NCBI RefSeq assembly: GCF_001050345.1
Contig: NZ_LFMW01000001.1
Coordinates: 558,001 to 622,000 of the forward strand
Source of the DNA: Pseudomonas fildesensis
Lineage (GTDB): Bacteria > Pseudomonadota > Gammaproteobacteria > Pseudomonadales > Pseudomonadaceae
Direction of reading: 5' to 3'
Length of the DNA: 64,000 nt
Every line of letters starts with the position of its first letter. The stretch's first letter is position 1. Below, one piece after another: positions 37,439 through 46,690 of the stretch. The position numbers were made by a program, and so were the translations under genes. Below the pieces are notes generated by a model that ran no database searches, was not told where the DNA came from, and was given only the letters and a program-made list of their open reading frames with translations.

Positions 37439-39775
37439 TCACAACAGCACCCGCTCGCGCCGCATCCACAGCTCAAACGCCATCGCATTCAACGGCCGGC
37501 TGATCAGGTAACCCTGGGCGGTGTCGCAGTTCCACTGTTTGAGCAGCTTGAGGCTGGGCTCGAACTCAACGCCTTCGGCCACGACCTTGAGACCCAGGTT
37601 GTGGCTCATTTCGATGGTCGAGCGCACGATCACGCCGTCGCCACTGGTGCTGTCGAGGTTGCGCACGAAGGACTGGTCGATCTTCAACTCCTGCACGGGC
37701 AGGCGTTGCAATTGCGCCAGCGACGAATAGCCCGTACCGAAGTCATCCACCGACAGGCTGATGCCACAGCCACGCAGTTGCTCCAGCACGCTGAGGGCCT
37801 GTTGCGGGTTGTGCATGATCGCGCTTTCGGTGATCTCGAAAATCAACTGCTGGGCCGACACGCCGTATTGCCTCAGCAAGGTGGTCACGCGAATGGCCAG
37901 GTCATCGTCGGCCAGGTCGTCCACCGAGATATTTACCGACAGCTGAATAGGCAGGCCGCGTTGCGCCCATTCGCCGATCTGGCGGATCGCTTCTTCGATC
38001 ACCCAATGGGTCAGCCCGCCCATGCTGCCGGTGCGTTCGGCCAAGGGAATGAACTCGGCGGGCGAGACCAGGCCCAGGCTCGGGTGCTGCCAGCGCAGCA
38101 AGGCTTCGGCCTGGCGTACATGGCCGTGCTTGAGGTCGAGCTTGGGCTGGTAGCAGAGGAATAATTCGCCTTCGAACGCGGCACGGCGCAAGTCGCGGAT
38201 CAGGGTGATCTGGCGCTGGTGCGCGAGGTCGCGGTCCTGTTGGTAAATCTGCAGATAGCCCGGCAGCGACGCCGCATCATGCCGGGCGATGGCGGCGCGG
38301 CTGATCAGCTCTTCCACCTGCTGGCCATCGGCAGGATACGCGGCGATGCCAATGCTCACTTCATGGCGCACTTCGTCATTGCCGATGCGCTGGGGTTCGG
38401 TCAGCAGCGCGTAAAGGCGGTCGGCACGGGCGACGGCGCGGTCGATCTCGGTATTTTCCAGCAACAGCAGGAACTCGCTGCCGGTGATACGCGCCGCCGT
38501 GTCACTGGCCAACAGGCTCATGGACAGGCATCGGCTGGCCTCGCGCAGCATTTCCTCGACACCCTGCGGGCCGAAGCCTTCGTTGATCACCCGGTAGTTT
38601 TCGATCCCCAGGTACAGCAACACCACCGGCCGCCGCGCACTGATCGCACTGCCCAGGCGCTCCATGGCCAGGGCTCGGTTGGGCAGGCCGGTGAGCGGGT
38701 CATGCAGCGCGTTATGCGCCAGTTGCCGCTCACGCACAGCGATGCCGCTTTGCATGGCGTTAAAGGCGCGGGCCAGCAGGCCGAACTCATCGTGGCTGCG
38801 CACCCGCACCGGCGTGCGGTAATCCCCGGCGCCGATACGCCCGGCCGCCTCCACCAACGCATTGAGCGGGCGCGACACCCGCCGCGCCAGGAACAACGCG
38901 CCGGCCAGCGACACCAGTAACACCGCCAAGGCAATCCCGAGGAATTGCCGGTCCAGCGGGGCAAAGGATTCCAGCGCATGGTCCAGCCGACTTTGCAGCA
39001 GCACGCGCACCTCATCGCCATCGCCGGTGTTGGCCAGTGGCAACACCTGGCTGAGCACGCGCTCGCCGTAAAACAGATGGATATGCGCCGCGGGATTGAC
39101 GTGCGTATCACGCAGCAGGTTGAGGATGGTGGCCTGGTAGCCATCGGGCTGGGTGCTGAACAACTGGCCAACTCGGCCGTCCTGCAGGCTGAGGAACGAT
39201 ACTTCCAGGTTGCTCATGGAACGCAGTTCATTGGCGAACAGTTTGTCCATCGCAAACCCCATGACGATACGGGCGATGGGCTCCGGGTCGAGCACTTCAT
39301 CCTGCACCAACAAATACGGGCGACCGTCCAGGGCCACGATCAACATTTGCAGGCCACTGCGCCGTGCGTGACGCATGGCGTCGCTGTAGGGAAACGGCTG
39401 ACCGCGTGTGAGCACGGGCAAGGTACTGACCATCACCTTGCCATCGAGCCCCAGCACAAACACTTCGCTGGAACGGATGCCGGTGCCATGCCTGCGCAGA
39501 GCAGCCAGAATCGGCACGGTCTTGCCCTCGGCCACGGCCTGTTTGAATGGGCCGTCGACGGTGAGCCAGCCCAGCCCGTATTGCAGGCGTTGGCCGCGCA
39601 GGTCCAACAGACGTTCGAACACCTGGCTACCGGTTTTCAACTGGACCTGGGCCTGATTCTCCACCGCGCGGGTGGTGGCGGCCTTGACCGCGAAGTAGGT
39701 GGCTGCGACGACGACCAGCAGCAACAGCGCCAGCACCCCGGCGATACGGGTTTGGAACGTGTGGCGCCACGTCAT
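37439..39775 (-). CDS. Cache/HAMP/GGDEF/EAL cyclic-di-GMP protein
   Basis: The 778-aa inner-membrane protein has a transmembrane segment near residues 10-32, a periplasmic sensor region to about 280, a second membrane segment, a HAMP domain (about 305-360), a GGDEF domain and a C-terminal EAL domain. The GGDEF active-site motif reads TGSEF (about residue 430), so cyclase activity is probably lost. The EAL side keeps EALLRW (about 557) and DDFGTGYSS, so it is a likely c-di-GMP phosphodiesterase. The ATG at 39775 was chosen for its AGAGG site; two upstream in-frame ATGs lack support. It lies alone. Confidence 0.8.
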   Translation of the reverse strand: MTWRHTFQTRIAGVLALLLLVVVAATYFAVKAATTRAVENQAQVQLKTGSQVFERLLDLRGQRLQYGLGWLTVDGPFKQAVAEGKTVPILAALRRHGTGIRSSEVFVLGLDGKVMVSTLPVLTRGQPFPYSDAMRHARRSGLQMLIVALDGRPYLLVQDEVLDPEPIARIVMGFAMDKLFANELRSMSNLEVSFLSLQDGRVGQLFSTQPDGYQATILNLLRDTHVNPAAHIHLFYGERVLSQVLPLANTGDGDEVRVLLQSRLDHALESFAPLDRQFLGIALAVLLVSLAGALFLARRVSRPLNALVEAAGRIGAGDYRTPVRVRSHDEFGLLARAFNAMQSGIAVRERQLAHNALHDPLTGLPNRALAMERLGSAISARRPVVLLYLGIENYRVINEGFGPQGVEEMLREASRCLSMSLLASDTAARITGSEFLLLLENTEIDRAVARADRLYALLTEPQRIGNDEVRHEVSIGIAAYPADGQQVEELISRAAIARHDAASLPGYLQIYQQDRDLAHQRQITLIRDLRRAAFEGELFLCYQPKLDLKHGHVRQAEALLRWQHPSLGLVSPAEFIPLAERTGSMGGLTHWVIEEAIRQIGEWAQRGLPIQLSVNISVDDLADDDLAIRVTTLLRQYGVSAQQLIFEITESAIMHNPQQALSVLEQLRGCGISLSVDDFGTGYSSLAQLQRLPVQELKIDQSFVRNLDSTSGDGVIVRSTIEMSHNLGLKVVAEGVEFEPSLKLLKQWNCDTAQGYLISRPLNAMAFELWMRRERVLL

Positions 39776-39983
39776 GGCAGTGCCCTCTGGCAGCGCTCGT
39801 CGTTCCCTGCCACTGCGTCCCTGTGTCATGTGCATTCCCTGCGACTGCTGACCGCGTGTCAAAAAAATATCGATTTTGAATGGATATTTGGTTTTAGCAG
39901 GTTAGCTGGGAGTAGGGAGTTGTGCACCCAATAAAGCCTGGGATTTAGCTGTCATTTTATTGGCGACAGAGGCTCGCCTGTGA

Positions 39984-41159
39984 TCACGCGGAACGGGCGC
40001 GCATGAAGTCGCCCCAACGACGCACCAGGTAGTTGTGCTCATCCATCACCGAGTTCCACACCGCGATATGCCCCATGCGTTGCTCGTATGAGCCACCATC
40101 GCGCACCTCGCCAATATCGATCAGGGGCAGGCCGTCGCTGCCGAGCAACTCTTCCCTCGCAGGCTTGCCGGCGTACCAGTAATCCCATTCAGCGCTGCTC
40201 AGGTGATCACGACTGCGCGCCGGGTTGCCGATGTAATACCCCTGGCGCGCCATCACTGCGCCCGGCCAGCCGGACAGCCACCAATTGAGGTAGGCGTAGG
40301 CCGCATCCAGCACAGGGCCCTGGGCATGGCGCGACAACGACAAGCCGCCGAACCAGGCGCGATAGCCTTCGCGGGGCACCGCCAGGCGGTACTTCACGCC
40401 CGCACGATGCAGGCGCATCAAGGTCGGCGACCACAGGCTCTGGATGTCGATGCTCGGGCTGAGCATCAATTGCGCAGCCTCTTCGTCGTCCGACCAGAAC
40501 GCCGCGAAATGCCCTTCCTTCTGCTTGCGCACCAGGATGTCGGCCAGCACATCGATCTCTTCGATGCTCATGTTGCCGATGTCCTTGAACGTCGCCAGCC
40601 CCGCGCCCTGCACGGCCAACGCGGCGTCCAGCGCGCCGATGGCGGCGTCGCTTTGCAATGCGGTGCGCGCGCGCCAGGCCGGGTCGAGCAGCCAGCCCCA
40701 GCTTTCGTTGCCGTGGCAAAAACCGTCGGGCAGGCGCTCGGGGCGGTAGGCGAAACTGTCGGCGTTGTGGGTCAGGGGCAGCATGCTGATGCGCTCGGTG
40801 ACGGTGCTGCCGAGGCTCCCATCGTGCTGCACAAACAGGCGTTCGCTGGGCACGCTGCCGCTGCCCAGGCGGTCGTCCGCCGACAAGCGACCGCGCTTGG
40901 GCAAGTCGTTGATCTCGTGCCACAAGGCGATGCGCCGCGTATCAATCGGCTGGATCGCCCGCGCCGGCCACACAAAGTCGACGTTGTGGAACCACTGGTC
41001 ATACAGGTCGTAGCTGTCGGGCTGCATCACCGCGATACGCTGGGCCTGCTCGACGTCGTGCACCTGGTACACCAGGCGAATGCCCAGTTCCTGTTCAGCG
41101 CGCACACGCAGGCATTCGAGCAGGGTGACCGAGGTGCCGAGGACTCGGAGTGTGATCAT
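39984..41159 (-). CDS. ABC-type solute-binding-like protein without a signal peptide
   Basis: The 391-aa product resembles PotD-type extracellular solute-binding proteins (DLYDQWFHNVDFVWPARAIQPID; DAAYAYLNWWLSGWPGAVMARQGYY), yet begins MITLRVLGTSVTLLECLRVR with no leader or lipobox. It overlaps the CobW GTPase gene by 4 bp (ATGA) and is the last gene of the operon. No permease or ATPase gene is nearby. It may therefore be a cytoplasmic ligand-binding or metal/cofactor partner rather than a transporter part. Read-through upstream of 41159 lies inside the CobW gene and is not real. Confidence 0.65.
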   Translation of the reverse strand: MITLRVLGTSVTLLECLRVRAEQELGIRLVYQVHDVEQAQRIAVMQPDSYDLYDQWFHNVDFVWPARAIQPIDTRRIALWHEINDLPKRGRLSADDRLGSGSVPSERLFVQHDGSLGSTVTERISMLPLTHNADSFAYRPERLPDGFCHGNESWGWLLDPAWRARTALQSDAAIGALDAALAVQGAGLATFKDIGNMSIEEIDVLADILVRKQKEGHFAAFWSDDEEAAQLMLSPSIDIQSLWSPTLMRLHRAGVKYRLAVPREGYRAWFGGLSLSRHAQGPVLDAAYAYLNWWLSGWPGAVMARQGYYIGNPARSRDHLSSAEWDYWYAGKPAREELLGSDGLPLIDIGEVRDGGSYEQRMGHIAVWNSVMDEHNYLVRRWGDFMRARSA

Positions 41160-42130
41160 GCCGCGAACCGCCGGGAGAACACCTCGAAGGAGCGGCGCAA
41201 CTGCGCAGGGTCGAGGCCGCGCAGGATGAAGACCAGGCGCGATTGCCGGTCGGTGCCCGGCCACGCAGGCAGGTGGACCGGGGCATGCAGGCAGTGCTGC
41301 ACGCCATGAATGACGATGGGGGCCGAGCTTGCATTCACGTTGAGCAGTCCTTTGACGCGAAGGATTCGTTCGCCGTGGCATCTTAACAGCATCGACAACC
41401 ACACCCCGAAACCGACCCAGTCCAGCGGCTGATCAAACGTCAGGCAGCACACTTGCGCGGCGCCGTGGGTGGCGGTTGTCGTTTGATGCAGTTGCCAGCG
41501 GCTGACTTCGATGGAGGGTTCGGCGCTGCGCAGGCCTTCGCCGAGCAGCAGTTGATCACCGCTGTGAATGTCGTCGGTATTGAGGATCGGCGTGCCGGCG
41601 TTCAGCGCCTGCAAGTGCGCGCGCAGTGGGTCGCAGTCGGGCACCAGGTCGGTCTTGCTCAGCAGTAATCGATCCGCCGCCGCCACCTGGGCCAGCCACT
41701 CCGGGTGCAGGCGTTCTTGCAGGGCGGCGTGGCTGGCGTCGACCAGAGTAATCACCAGGCCAATATGAAAACGCCCGCGCAGTTGCACGTCGTTGTTCAG
41801 CGTCGCGAGGATCGGCGCCGGGTCGGCCAGGCCGGTGGTTTCCAGGATCACCCGTTTGAACGCCGGGATTTCACCGCGCTCGCGGCGTTGCAACAGGGTA
41901 AGCAGTGCGTCTTTGAGCTCGCCACGGATCGAGCAGCACACGCAGCCGCTGGGCAGCAGCACCGTATCCGGCGCCACCTCTTCCACCAGCAGATGGTCGA
42001 TGCCGACGTCGCCGAACTCATTGATCAGCAAGGCCGTGTCGCCGAGGCTTTCGCCTTGCAACAGGCGCTTGAGCAAGGTGGTCTTGCCACTGCCGAGGAA
42101 GCCGGTGATCACATTAAGAGCGATGCTCAT
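41156..42130 (-). CDS. CobW/COG0523-family GTPase (metallochaperone type)
   Basis: The 324-aa protein has a Walker A motif GFLGSGKT (residues 10-17) and the CxCC metal-binding motif at Cys63-Cys65-Cys66 (SGCVCCSIRG), followed by a CobW C-terminal domain. Family members deliver metals (Zn, Co, Fe) to target enzymes at the cost of GTP. Its place in this operon suggests it activates one of the neighbouring enzymes. The ATG at 42130 has GAGG at 7 nt; an ATG at 42136 abuts that site. It overlaps the binding-protein gene by 4 bp. Confidence 0.85.
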   Translation of the reverse strand: MSIALNVITGFLGSGKTTLLKRLLQGESLGDTALLINEFGDVGIDHLLVEEVAPDTVLLPSGCVCCSIRGELKDALLTLLQRRERGEIPAFKRVILETTGLADPAPILATLNNDVQLRGRFHIGLVITLVDASHAALQERLHPEWLAQVAAADRLLLSKTDLVPDCDPLRAHLQALNAGTPILNTDDIHSGDQLLLGEGLRSAEPSIEVSRWQLHQTTTATHGAAQVCCLTFDQPLDWVGFGVWLSMLLRCHGERILRVKGLLNVNASSAPIVIHGVQHCLHAPVHLPAWPGTDRQSRLVFILRGLDPAQLRRSFEVFSRRFAA

Positions 42131-42154
42131 AGTCATACCTCAAATCTGCTTACT

Positions 42155-42285
42155 GTGGCGAGGGAGCTTGCTCCCGCTGGGCTGCGAAGCGGCCCAAAAT
42201 CGTTATCCGATAAGCATCTGATGGCCCTCGGTCGTTTGGTTTTGGGGCTGCTTCGCAGCCCAACGGGAGCAAGCTCCCTCGCCAC
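42155..42285. repeat. REPIN, GTGGCGAG family
   Basis: Inverted REP arms GTGGCGAGGGAGCTTGCTCC at both ends (from 42155 and to 42285) and an inner GGGCTGCGAAG pair. It separates the CGLCG gene from cobW within the operon. Confidence 0.85.
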
Positions 42286-42297
42286 AGGGGTTTGTGT

Positions 42298-42597
42298 TTA
42301 CGCAGGGGTTTCCAGGTGGTCGAGCAGTTGGGGGTCGAGGGGATCCAGCGGGCGGCCGAGCATGGTTTCGGCGGCCTGCCAGAGGTGATCCAGGCCGCTC
42401 GCCAACGCCTGTTTTCCGGTAGCGCCCAACAGCAGATAAGAAGCGCCCTGAAAATCTTCGACCTTGAGCCGGAACACCGCCAGCACCTGATTGATCGCCG
42501 CAATCCGGCGCAGGCGTTCGCGGCGCCGGGGCAATTCATCGCCCAGGGGATCGCTCCAGTGCAGGTCTTCACCGAGCAAGCCGCAGAGTCCGCACAT
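42298..42597 (-). CDS. Small CGLCG-motif protein of unknown function
   Basis: The 99-aa protein begins MCGLCGLLGEDLHW. The CGLCG pair at Cys2/Cys5 and His13 could bind a metal. The rest is a helical, arginine-rich segment (RRRERLRRIAAINQVL) followed by acidic/leucine repeats. It lies 13 bp after the SDR stop and directly upstream of the CobW gene, so it may be that GTPase's partner or target. I do not recognise a named family. Confidence 0.65.
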   Translation of the reverse strand: MCGLCGLLGEDLHWSDPLGDELPRRRERLRRIAAINQVLAVFRLKVEDFQGASYLLLGATGKQALASGLDHLWQAAETMLGRPLDPLDPQLLDHLETPA

Positions 42598-42610
42598 GGC
42601 TACACCTCAC

Positions 42611-43360
42611 TCATGGCATGACGTCGCCGGAGTTCGGGCCCAGGGTCTGGCCAACAAACAGATTGCCGCCCGGCTCGCTGGCCAGCAGCACGGCGGTGGG
42701 CGCGACTTCGTCTGCCAGGCCAAAGCGACCCAAGGGCAGTTCGGCGGCCTTGGCGCGTTTCCAGTCGTCGCTGATGCCGCCCACCAACGGTGTTTCAATC
42801 GGGCCCGGTGCGATGGCGTTGACCAGCACATTGTCCTTGGCCACTTCCAGCGCGAGGGACTTGGTGAAACCGATCACCCCGGCCTTGGCAGCGGCGTAGT
42901 GGGTCAGTTCGGCGCCGCCCTTGATGCCCAGTTGCGAGGCCACGTTGATGATCCGCCCCCAGCGTTGCGCGAGCATATGCGGCAGGGCGCGCTGGCTGGC
43001 GACGAACACGCTGGTGAGGTCGACGCGCAGCATGTCGTTCCACATCTCGATGCTCAGGTCGACGCAGCGCGCCTGGGTGAGCATGCCGGCGTTGTTGACC
43101 AGAATATCGATACCGCCGAAGTGTTCGACGCAACGGTCGACACTGGCCTGGGCGCCTTCGACGGTGCCGACATCGGCCACGCATTCGACGACTTCAGCGC
43201 CGAGGTTGCGACAGGTGATCGCAGTCTCGGCGAGGCTGGCGGCATTGCGATCGGCCAGCAGCAGGCGTGCGCCTTCGACCGCGTAGGCACGGGCGATGGC
43301 GGCACCGATGCCGCTGCCCGCGCCGGTGATGACGGCGCGGCGGTTAGTGAGTTGGTTCAT
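42611..43360 (-). CDS. SDR-family dehydrogenase/reductase (first)
   Basis: This 249-aa classical short-chain dehydrogenase has the nucleotide motif TGAGSGIGAA (residues 12-21), NNAG, and the catalytic YAAAK. It would oxidise or reduce an alcohol or keto group with NAD(P). The ATG at 43360 was chosen on family N-terminus (MNQLTNRRAVITGAGSG); the open frame extends upstream through a REPIN. A second SDR gene precedes it, implying two redox steps in the pathway. Substrate unknown. Confidence 0.85.
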   Translation of the reverse strand: MNQLTNRRAVITGAGSGIGAAIARAYAVEGARLLLADRNAASLAETAITCRNLGAEVVECVADVGTVEGAQASVDRCVEHFGGIDILVNNAGMLTQARCVDLSIEMWNDMLRVDLTSVFVASQRALPHMLAQRWGRIINVASQLGIKGGAELTHYAAAKAGVIGFTKSLALEVAKDNVLVNAIAPGPIETPLVGGISDDWKRAKAAELPLGRFGLADEVAPTAVLLASEPGGNLFVGQTLGPNSGDVMP

Positions 43361-43392
43361 GCAAAAACTCCAGGGAAAACACCGGTCAACAT

Positions 43393-43479
43393 GTGGGAGG
43401 GGGCTTGCTCCCGATAGCGCTGGTTCCGATAAAACAACTGTGACTGAAACACCACTATCGGGAGCAAGCCCCCTCCCAC
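43393..43479. repeat. REPIN, GTGGGAGG family
   Basis: Inverted arms at 43393-43417 and 43455-43479, of the same sequence as those at 37322-37408. It fills the gap between the two SDR genes, 3 bp after the second SDR's stop. Confidence 0.85.
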
Positions 43480-43482
43480 TCA

Positions 43483-44244
43483 TCAGTCAGGCCAGCGCAC
43501 GGTTAAACCACCGTCGATCACGATGCTTTGGCCGGTCAGGTAACTCGACGCATCACTGGTCAGAAACTGCACCAGCGACGCCACTTCATCCGCGCGCCCT
43601 ACCCGCCCCAGCGGAATCGCCCGCGCCGCTTTGGCCAAGCCCTCAGGCCCCAGCGAATTCTTCGCATCCAGCGATTGCGGCGTCTCGATCAACCCCGGAA
43701 TCACCGCATTGCAACGAATCCCCAACGGCGCCAATTCCACTGCCAGCGAACGGCACAACCCCGGCACACCGGCCTTGGCCGCCGCGTAATGGCTGTGCTC
43801 CTGCCAGCCATACACGCCGCCGGCAATCGACGAAATCGCCACCAGCGCGCCGCCTTCGTTCATATGCCGAGTCGCCGCGCGGAAGGTGCGCATCACCCCC
43901 GTCAGGTCGACATTAAGCATCTCGTTCCACAGTTCATCAGTCATCTCCAGCAGCGGTGCCCGACGCAGCAAACCGGCATTGGCCACCGCATAATCGAGGC
44001 GACCAAAATGCTGCACCGCTTGCGCCGCCAACGCGTCTACCGAGGCGGTGTCGCCCACGTCCAGCGGCAGCATCAGGCACTCGCCGCCGGCTTCTTCCAC
44101 CAGAGACACGGTGGACGTCGGGTCATGGGGATCGGCCGGGTAATACCCGCCCACCACCGCCACGCCGCTACGCGCATAGGCCACGGCGAGGGCTTGGCCG
44201 ATGCCGCTGGCGGCACCGGTAATCAAGGCAACTTTACGGCTCAT
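43483..44244 (-). CDS. SDR-family dehydrogenase/reductase (second)
   Basis: This 253-aa short-chain dehydrogenase has [10 protein letters not shown] (residues 9-18), ANAG, and the catalytic YAAAK segment. It differs clearly from the first SDR, so it is not a recent duplicate. It lies 11 bp after the MFS transporter gene. The ATG at 44244 was chosen on family start ([10 protein letters not shown]). Substrate unknown. Confidence 0.85.
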   Translation of the reverse strand: MSRKVALITGAASGIGQALAVAYARSGVAVVGGYYPADPHDPTSTVSLVEEAGGECLMLPLDVGDTASVDALAAQAVQHFGRLDYAVANAGLLRRAPLLEMTDELWNEMLNVDLTGVMRTFRAATRHMNEGGALVAISSIAGGVYGWQEHSHYAAAKAGVPGLCRSLAVELAPLGIRCNAVIPGLIETPQSLDAKNSLGPEGLAKAARAIPLGRVGRADEVASLVQFLTSDASSYLTGQSIVIDGGLTVRWPD

Positions 44245-44255
44245 CAAAACACTCC

Positions 44256-45596
44256 TTACTGAACGGTTTCCGGACGCACGTGGCGGGCGGCAAACATCAG
44301 CACACCGGACAAAAAGCACGGCACAGCGCCGAACCACAGGGCGGCGGTCTGCCAGTCGCTGCCGGCGGACAACACTTGAGTGGCGCCAAACCCTGCGACG
44401 ACTGCGCCAATCGGGCCCATCGCATGGATGATCGCGCCGCCAGTGGCGCGGATGCTGGTGGGGAAACTTTCGCTGATGAAGAACAGCGCGGCCGAGTAAG
44501 GCCCGATCAGGAAGAACAAGCCCAGGCTGTACAGCCCGACCACCATCGCCATGTTGCTCGGGCCAAACAGCATTCCGGCAAACGCCAGGCCGCCGAGCAT
44601 CCAGCCCAGGCCGATCACGTTGCGACGGCCGATCTTGTCGCCCATCCAGCCGTGGGTCAGGTAGCCGCAGTAGCCCACCAGGTTCGACAGCACGAGGATG
44701 ATCAGCGAGTTCTCGAACGAGATGTGGTGCACGCTGACGATCACCGACGTACCCAATACGCTGAACACTTGAATCGCTGCCCAGTTGAGCAACAGCGCGG
44801 CGCCGATCACCAGGGTGGCGCGGCGTGCCGGGCCACGGAAGGCAGCCTTGAGGCCGGCCTTGCTGTGTTCGTCGTAGTCGACGCCATAGGTCACGGCGAC
44901 GTTTTGCGCTTCGGTCACCGCGCCGCTTTTACGCAGTTGGCTGATGCGCTCATGGATCTGGAACTGCGGGCTCTCCTTGAGCTTGCGCGCCATGATCGCG
45001 ATCACCACCGCCGGGATCGCCGCGAAAATGAAGCAACCCTGCCAGCCAATGACGGGCAGCAGCAGTGCGGTCAAACCGGCGGCGATCAATGCACCGACCG
45101 GCCAGCCGCCCTGTACCAGGCTGTAGATAAAACCGCGACGCTTGGCCAGTTTCGGGTCTTCCGAGGCCGCGTACAGTTCGCTCAGATACGTGGCATTGAC
45201 GGTTTCCTCGGCATAGCCCAGGCCGCCCAGCGAACGGATCAGAATCAGCGGCGATTTGCCCCACGCTCCGCCAATCGCGGTCAGCGCCGAGCAGAGTGCG
45301 GAACCGGCCACGGTGAAAATAATCCCTTTGCGGCGCCCCAGTTTGTCGACTATCGGGCCGATGGCCAGGGCGACCACGGCGGTACCCACCGCCACCCACG
45401 TCGCGATTTCAGCTTGCTCCACTTCACCCCAGCCAAAGTGCCGGCCGATCTCCGGCAACAACGTGCCGAAGAGGATGAAGTCGTACACCGCAAACACCCA
45501 GGCGAAAAACGCGATCCAGGTGGCGAAGCGCACTTCCTTCGACGTCAGTTGCCGGGGTTTCCAGCCAGTCAGGTCAAGCTTGTTGTAGATGGACAT
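44256..45596 (-). CDS. MFS transporter (metabolite:H+ symporter type)
   Basis: The 446-aa protein has twelve membrane segments and the MFS signatures DKLGRRKG (loop 2-3) and GDKIGRRNV (loop 8-9). It resembles aromatic-acid/metabolite proton symporters. In this operon it is the likely importer of the pathway substrate or an intermediate. An SDR gene follows 11 bp downstream. Confidence 0.85.
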   Translation of the reverse strand: MSIYNKLDLTGWKPRQLTSKEVRFATWIAFFAWVFAVYDFILFGTLLPEIGRHFGWGEVEQAEIATWVAVGTAVVALAIGPIVDKLGRRKGIIFTVAGSALCSALTAIGGAWGKSPLILIRSLGGLGYAEETVNATYLSELYAASEDPKLAKRRGFIYSLVQGGWPVGALIAAGLTALLLPVIGWQGCFIFAAIPAVVIAIMARKLKESPQFQIHERISQLRKSGAVTEAQNVAVTYGVDYDEHSKAGLKAAFRGPARRATLVIGAALLLNWAAIQVFSVLGTSVIVSVHHISFENSLIILVLSNLVGYCGYLTHGWMGDKIGRRNVIGLGWMLGGLAFAGMLFGPSNMAMVVGLYSLGLFFLIGPYSAALFFISESFPTSIRATGGAIIHAMGPIGAVVAGFGATQVLSAGSDWQTAALWFGAVPCFLSGVLMFAARHVRPETVQ

Positions 45597-45655
45597 AAAT
45601 CGCGCCTCGGTGGGTTGGGGGCAAATGCCGATTGGCTAAGAGTGAACCTGTACCT

Positions 45656-45748
45656 GTGGCGAGGGAGCTTGCTCTCGCTGGGTGGCGAAGCCGCCCCAAA
45701 AAGCTAGCTCCAGCTTCCCTGTCGAACGGGAGCAAGCTCCCTCGCCAC
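45656..45748. repeat. REPIN, GTGGCGAG family
   Basis: Arms GTGGCGAGGGAGCTTGCTC and GAGCAAGCTCCCTCGCCAC bracket a short unique core. It separates the deacetylase gene from the MFS gene. Confidence 0.85.
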
Positions 45749-45800
45749 AGGTGACGGGTTACCCGCTCTATCTCTTAACGGACTGGCAGTAGCAAAGGGC

Positions 45801-46679
45801 TCAGGTACGCGGTTGGCGGCGGATAAAGTCGTCGGCGATTTCGTCGAAGGTGACGAAGCGCACGCCGGCATGGCCCTGGATGTGTTCGATCAGGCGCTCA
45901 AGCATCAGCAGCACTTGCGGGCGGCCGGACACGTCGGGGTGGATGGTCATGGTGAACACGGCGTGTTCGTGTTCGCGGTAGACCCAGTCGAACTGGTCGC
46001 GCCACATTTCTTCGAGGTGACGCGGGTTGACGAAGCCGTGGCTGTTAGGGGCTTTCTTGATGAACATCATCGGTGGCAGGTCGTCGAGGTACCAGTTGGC
46101 CGGGATCTCCACCAGGTCGGTTTCTTCGCCGCGCACCAGGGGTTTCATCCAGGTGTCGGGGTGCTGGCTGTAATCGATCTTGGTCCAGGTGTCGCCCTTG
46201 CGTACGTAGTACGGGTGGAAGTCGTTGTGCATCAGGCTGTGGTCGTACTTGATGCCTTTTTTCAGCAGCAGTTCGTTGGTGACTTTGCTGAACTCCCACC
46301 ACGGCGCGACGTAGCCGGTGGGGCGTTTTCCGGTGACCTGGGTGATCAGCTCGATGGATTTATCGAGGACGATTTCTTCCTGCTCGGCCGTCATCGCGAT
46401 CGGGTTCTCGTGGCTGTAGCCATGCACGCCGATTTCGTGACCGGCGTCGGCCACGGCCTTCATCTGCTCGGGAAAGGTTTCCATCGAGTGGCCGGGGATG
46501 AACCAGGTGGTGCGCAGGCCGTAGCGTTCGAACAGCTTGAGCAAACGTGGCGCGCCGATTTCACCGGCGAACAGGCCCCGCGAGATGTCGTCGGGCGAGT
46601 CTTCGCCGCCGTAGGAACCGAGCCAGCCGGCGACGGCGTCAACGTCGACGCCAAATGCACAGAGAATGTCTTTAGCCAT
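45801..46679 (-). CDS. Polysaccharide-deacetylase-fold hydrolase, imidase / HpPgdA-like
   Basis: The 292-aa cytosolic protein (no signal peptide) is a NodB-type metal hydrolase. Metal ligands Asp14, His86 and His90 match those of H. pylori HP0310, to which it is very similar throughout ([19 protein letters not shown]). The same subfamily includes the cyclic-imide hydrolase of Pseudomonas putida YZ-26, which has nearly the same length. The adjacent amidase, 11 bp upstream, would suit imidase plus half-amidase. Peptidoglycan deacetylase or allantoinase (PuuE-like) are alternatives. Confidence 0.75.
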   Translation of the reverse strand: MAKDILCAFGVDVDAVAGWLGSYGGEDSPDDISRGLFAGEIGAPRLLKLFERYGLRTTWFIPGHSMETFPEQMKAVADAGHEIGVHGYSHENPIAMTAEQEEIVLDKSIELITQVTGKRPTGYVAPWWEFSKVTNELLLKKGIKYDHSLMHNDFHPYYVRKGDTWTKIDYSQHPDTWMKPLVRGEETDLVEIPANWYLDDLPPMMFIKKAPNSHGFVNPRHLEEMWRDQFDWVYREHEHAVFTMTIHPDVSGRPQVLLMLERLIEHIQGHAGVRFVTFDEIADDFIRRQPRT

Positions 46680-46690
46680 GGTGTGTCTCC

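Noticed and set aside
41160..41402. N-terminal extension of the binding-protein frame
   Set aside because: It lies inside the CobW gene; the protein homology starts at 41159.
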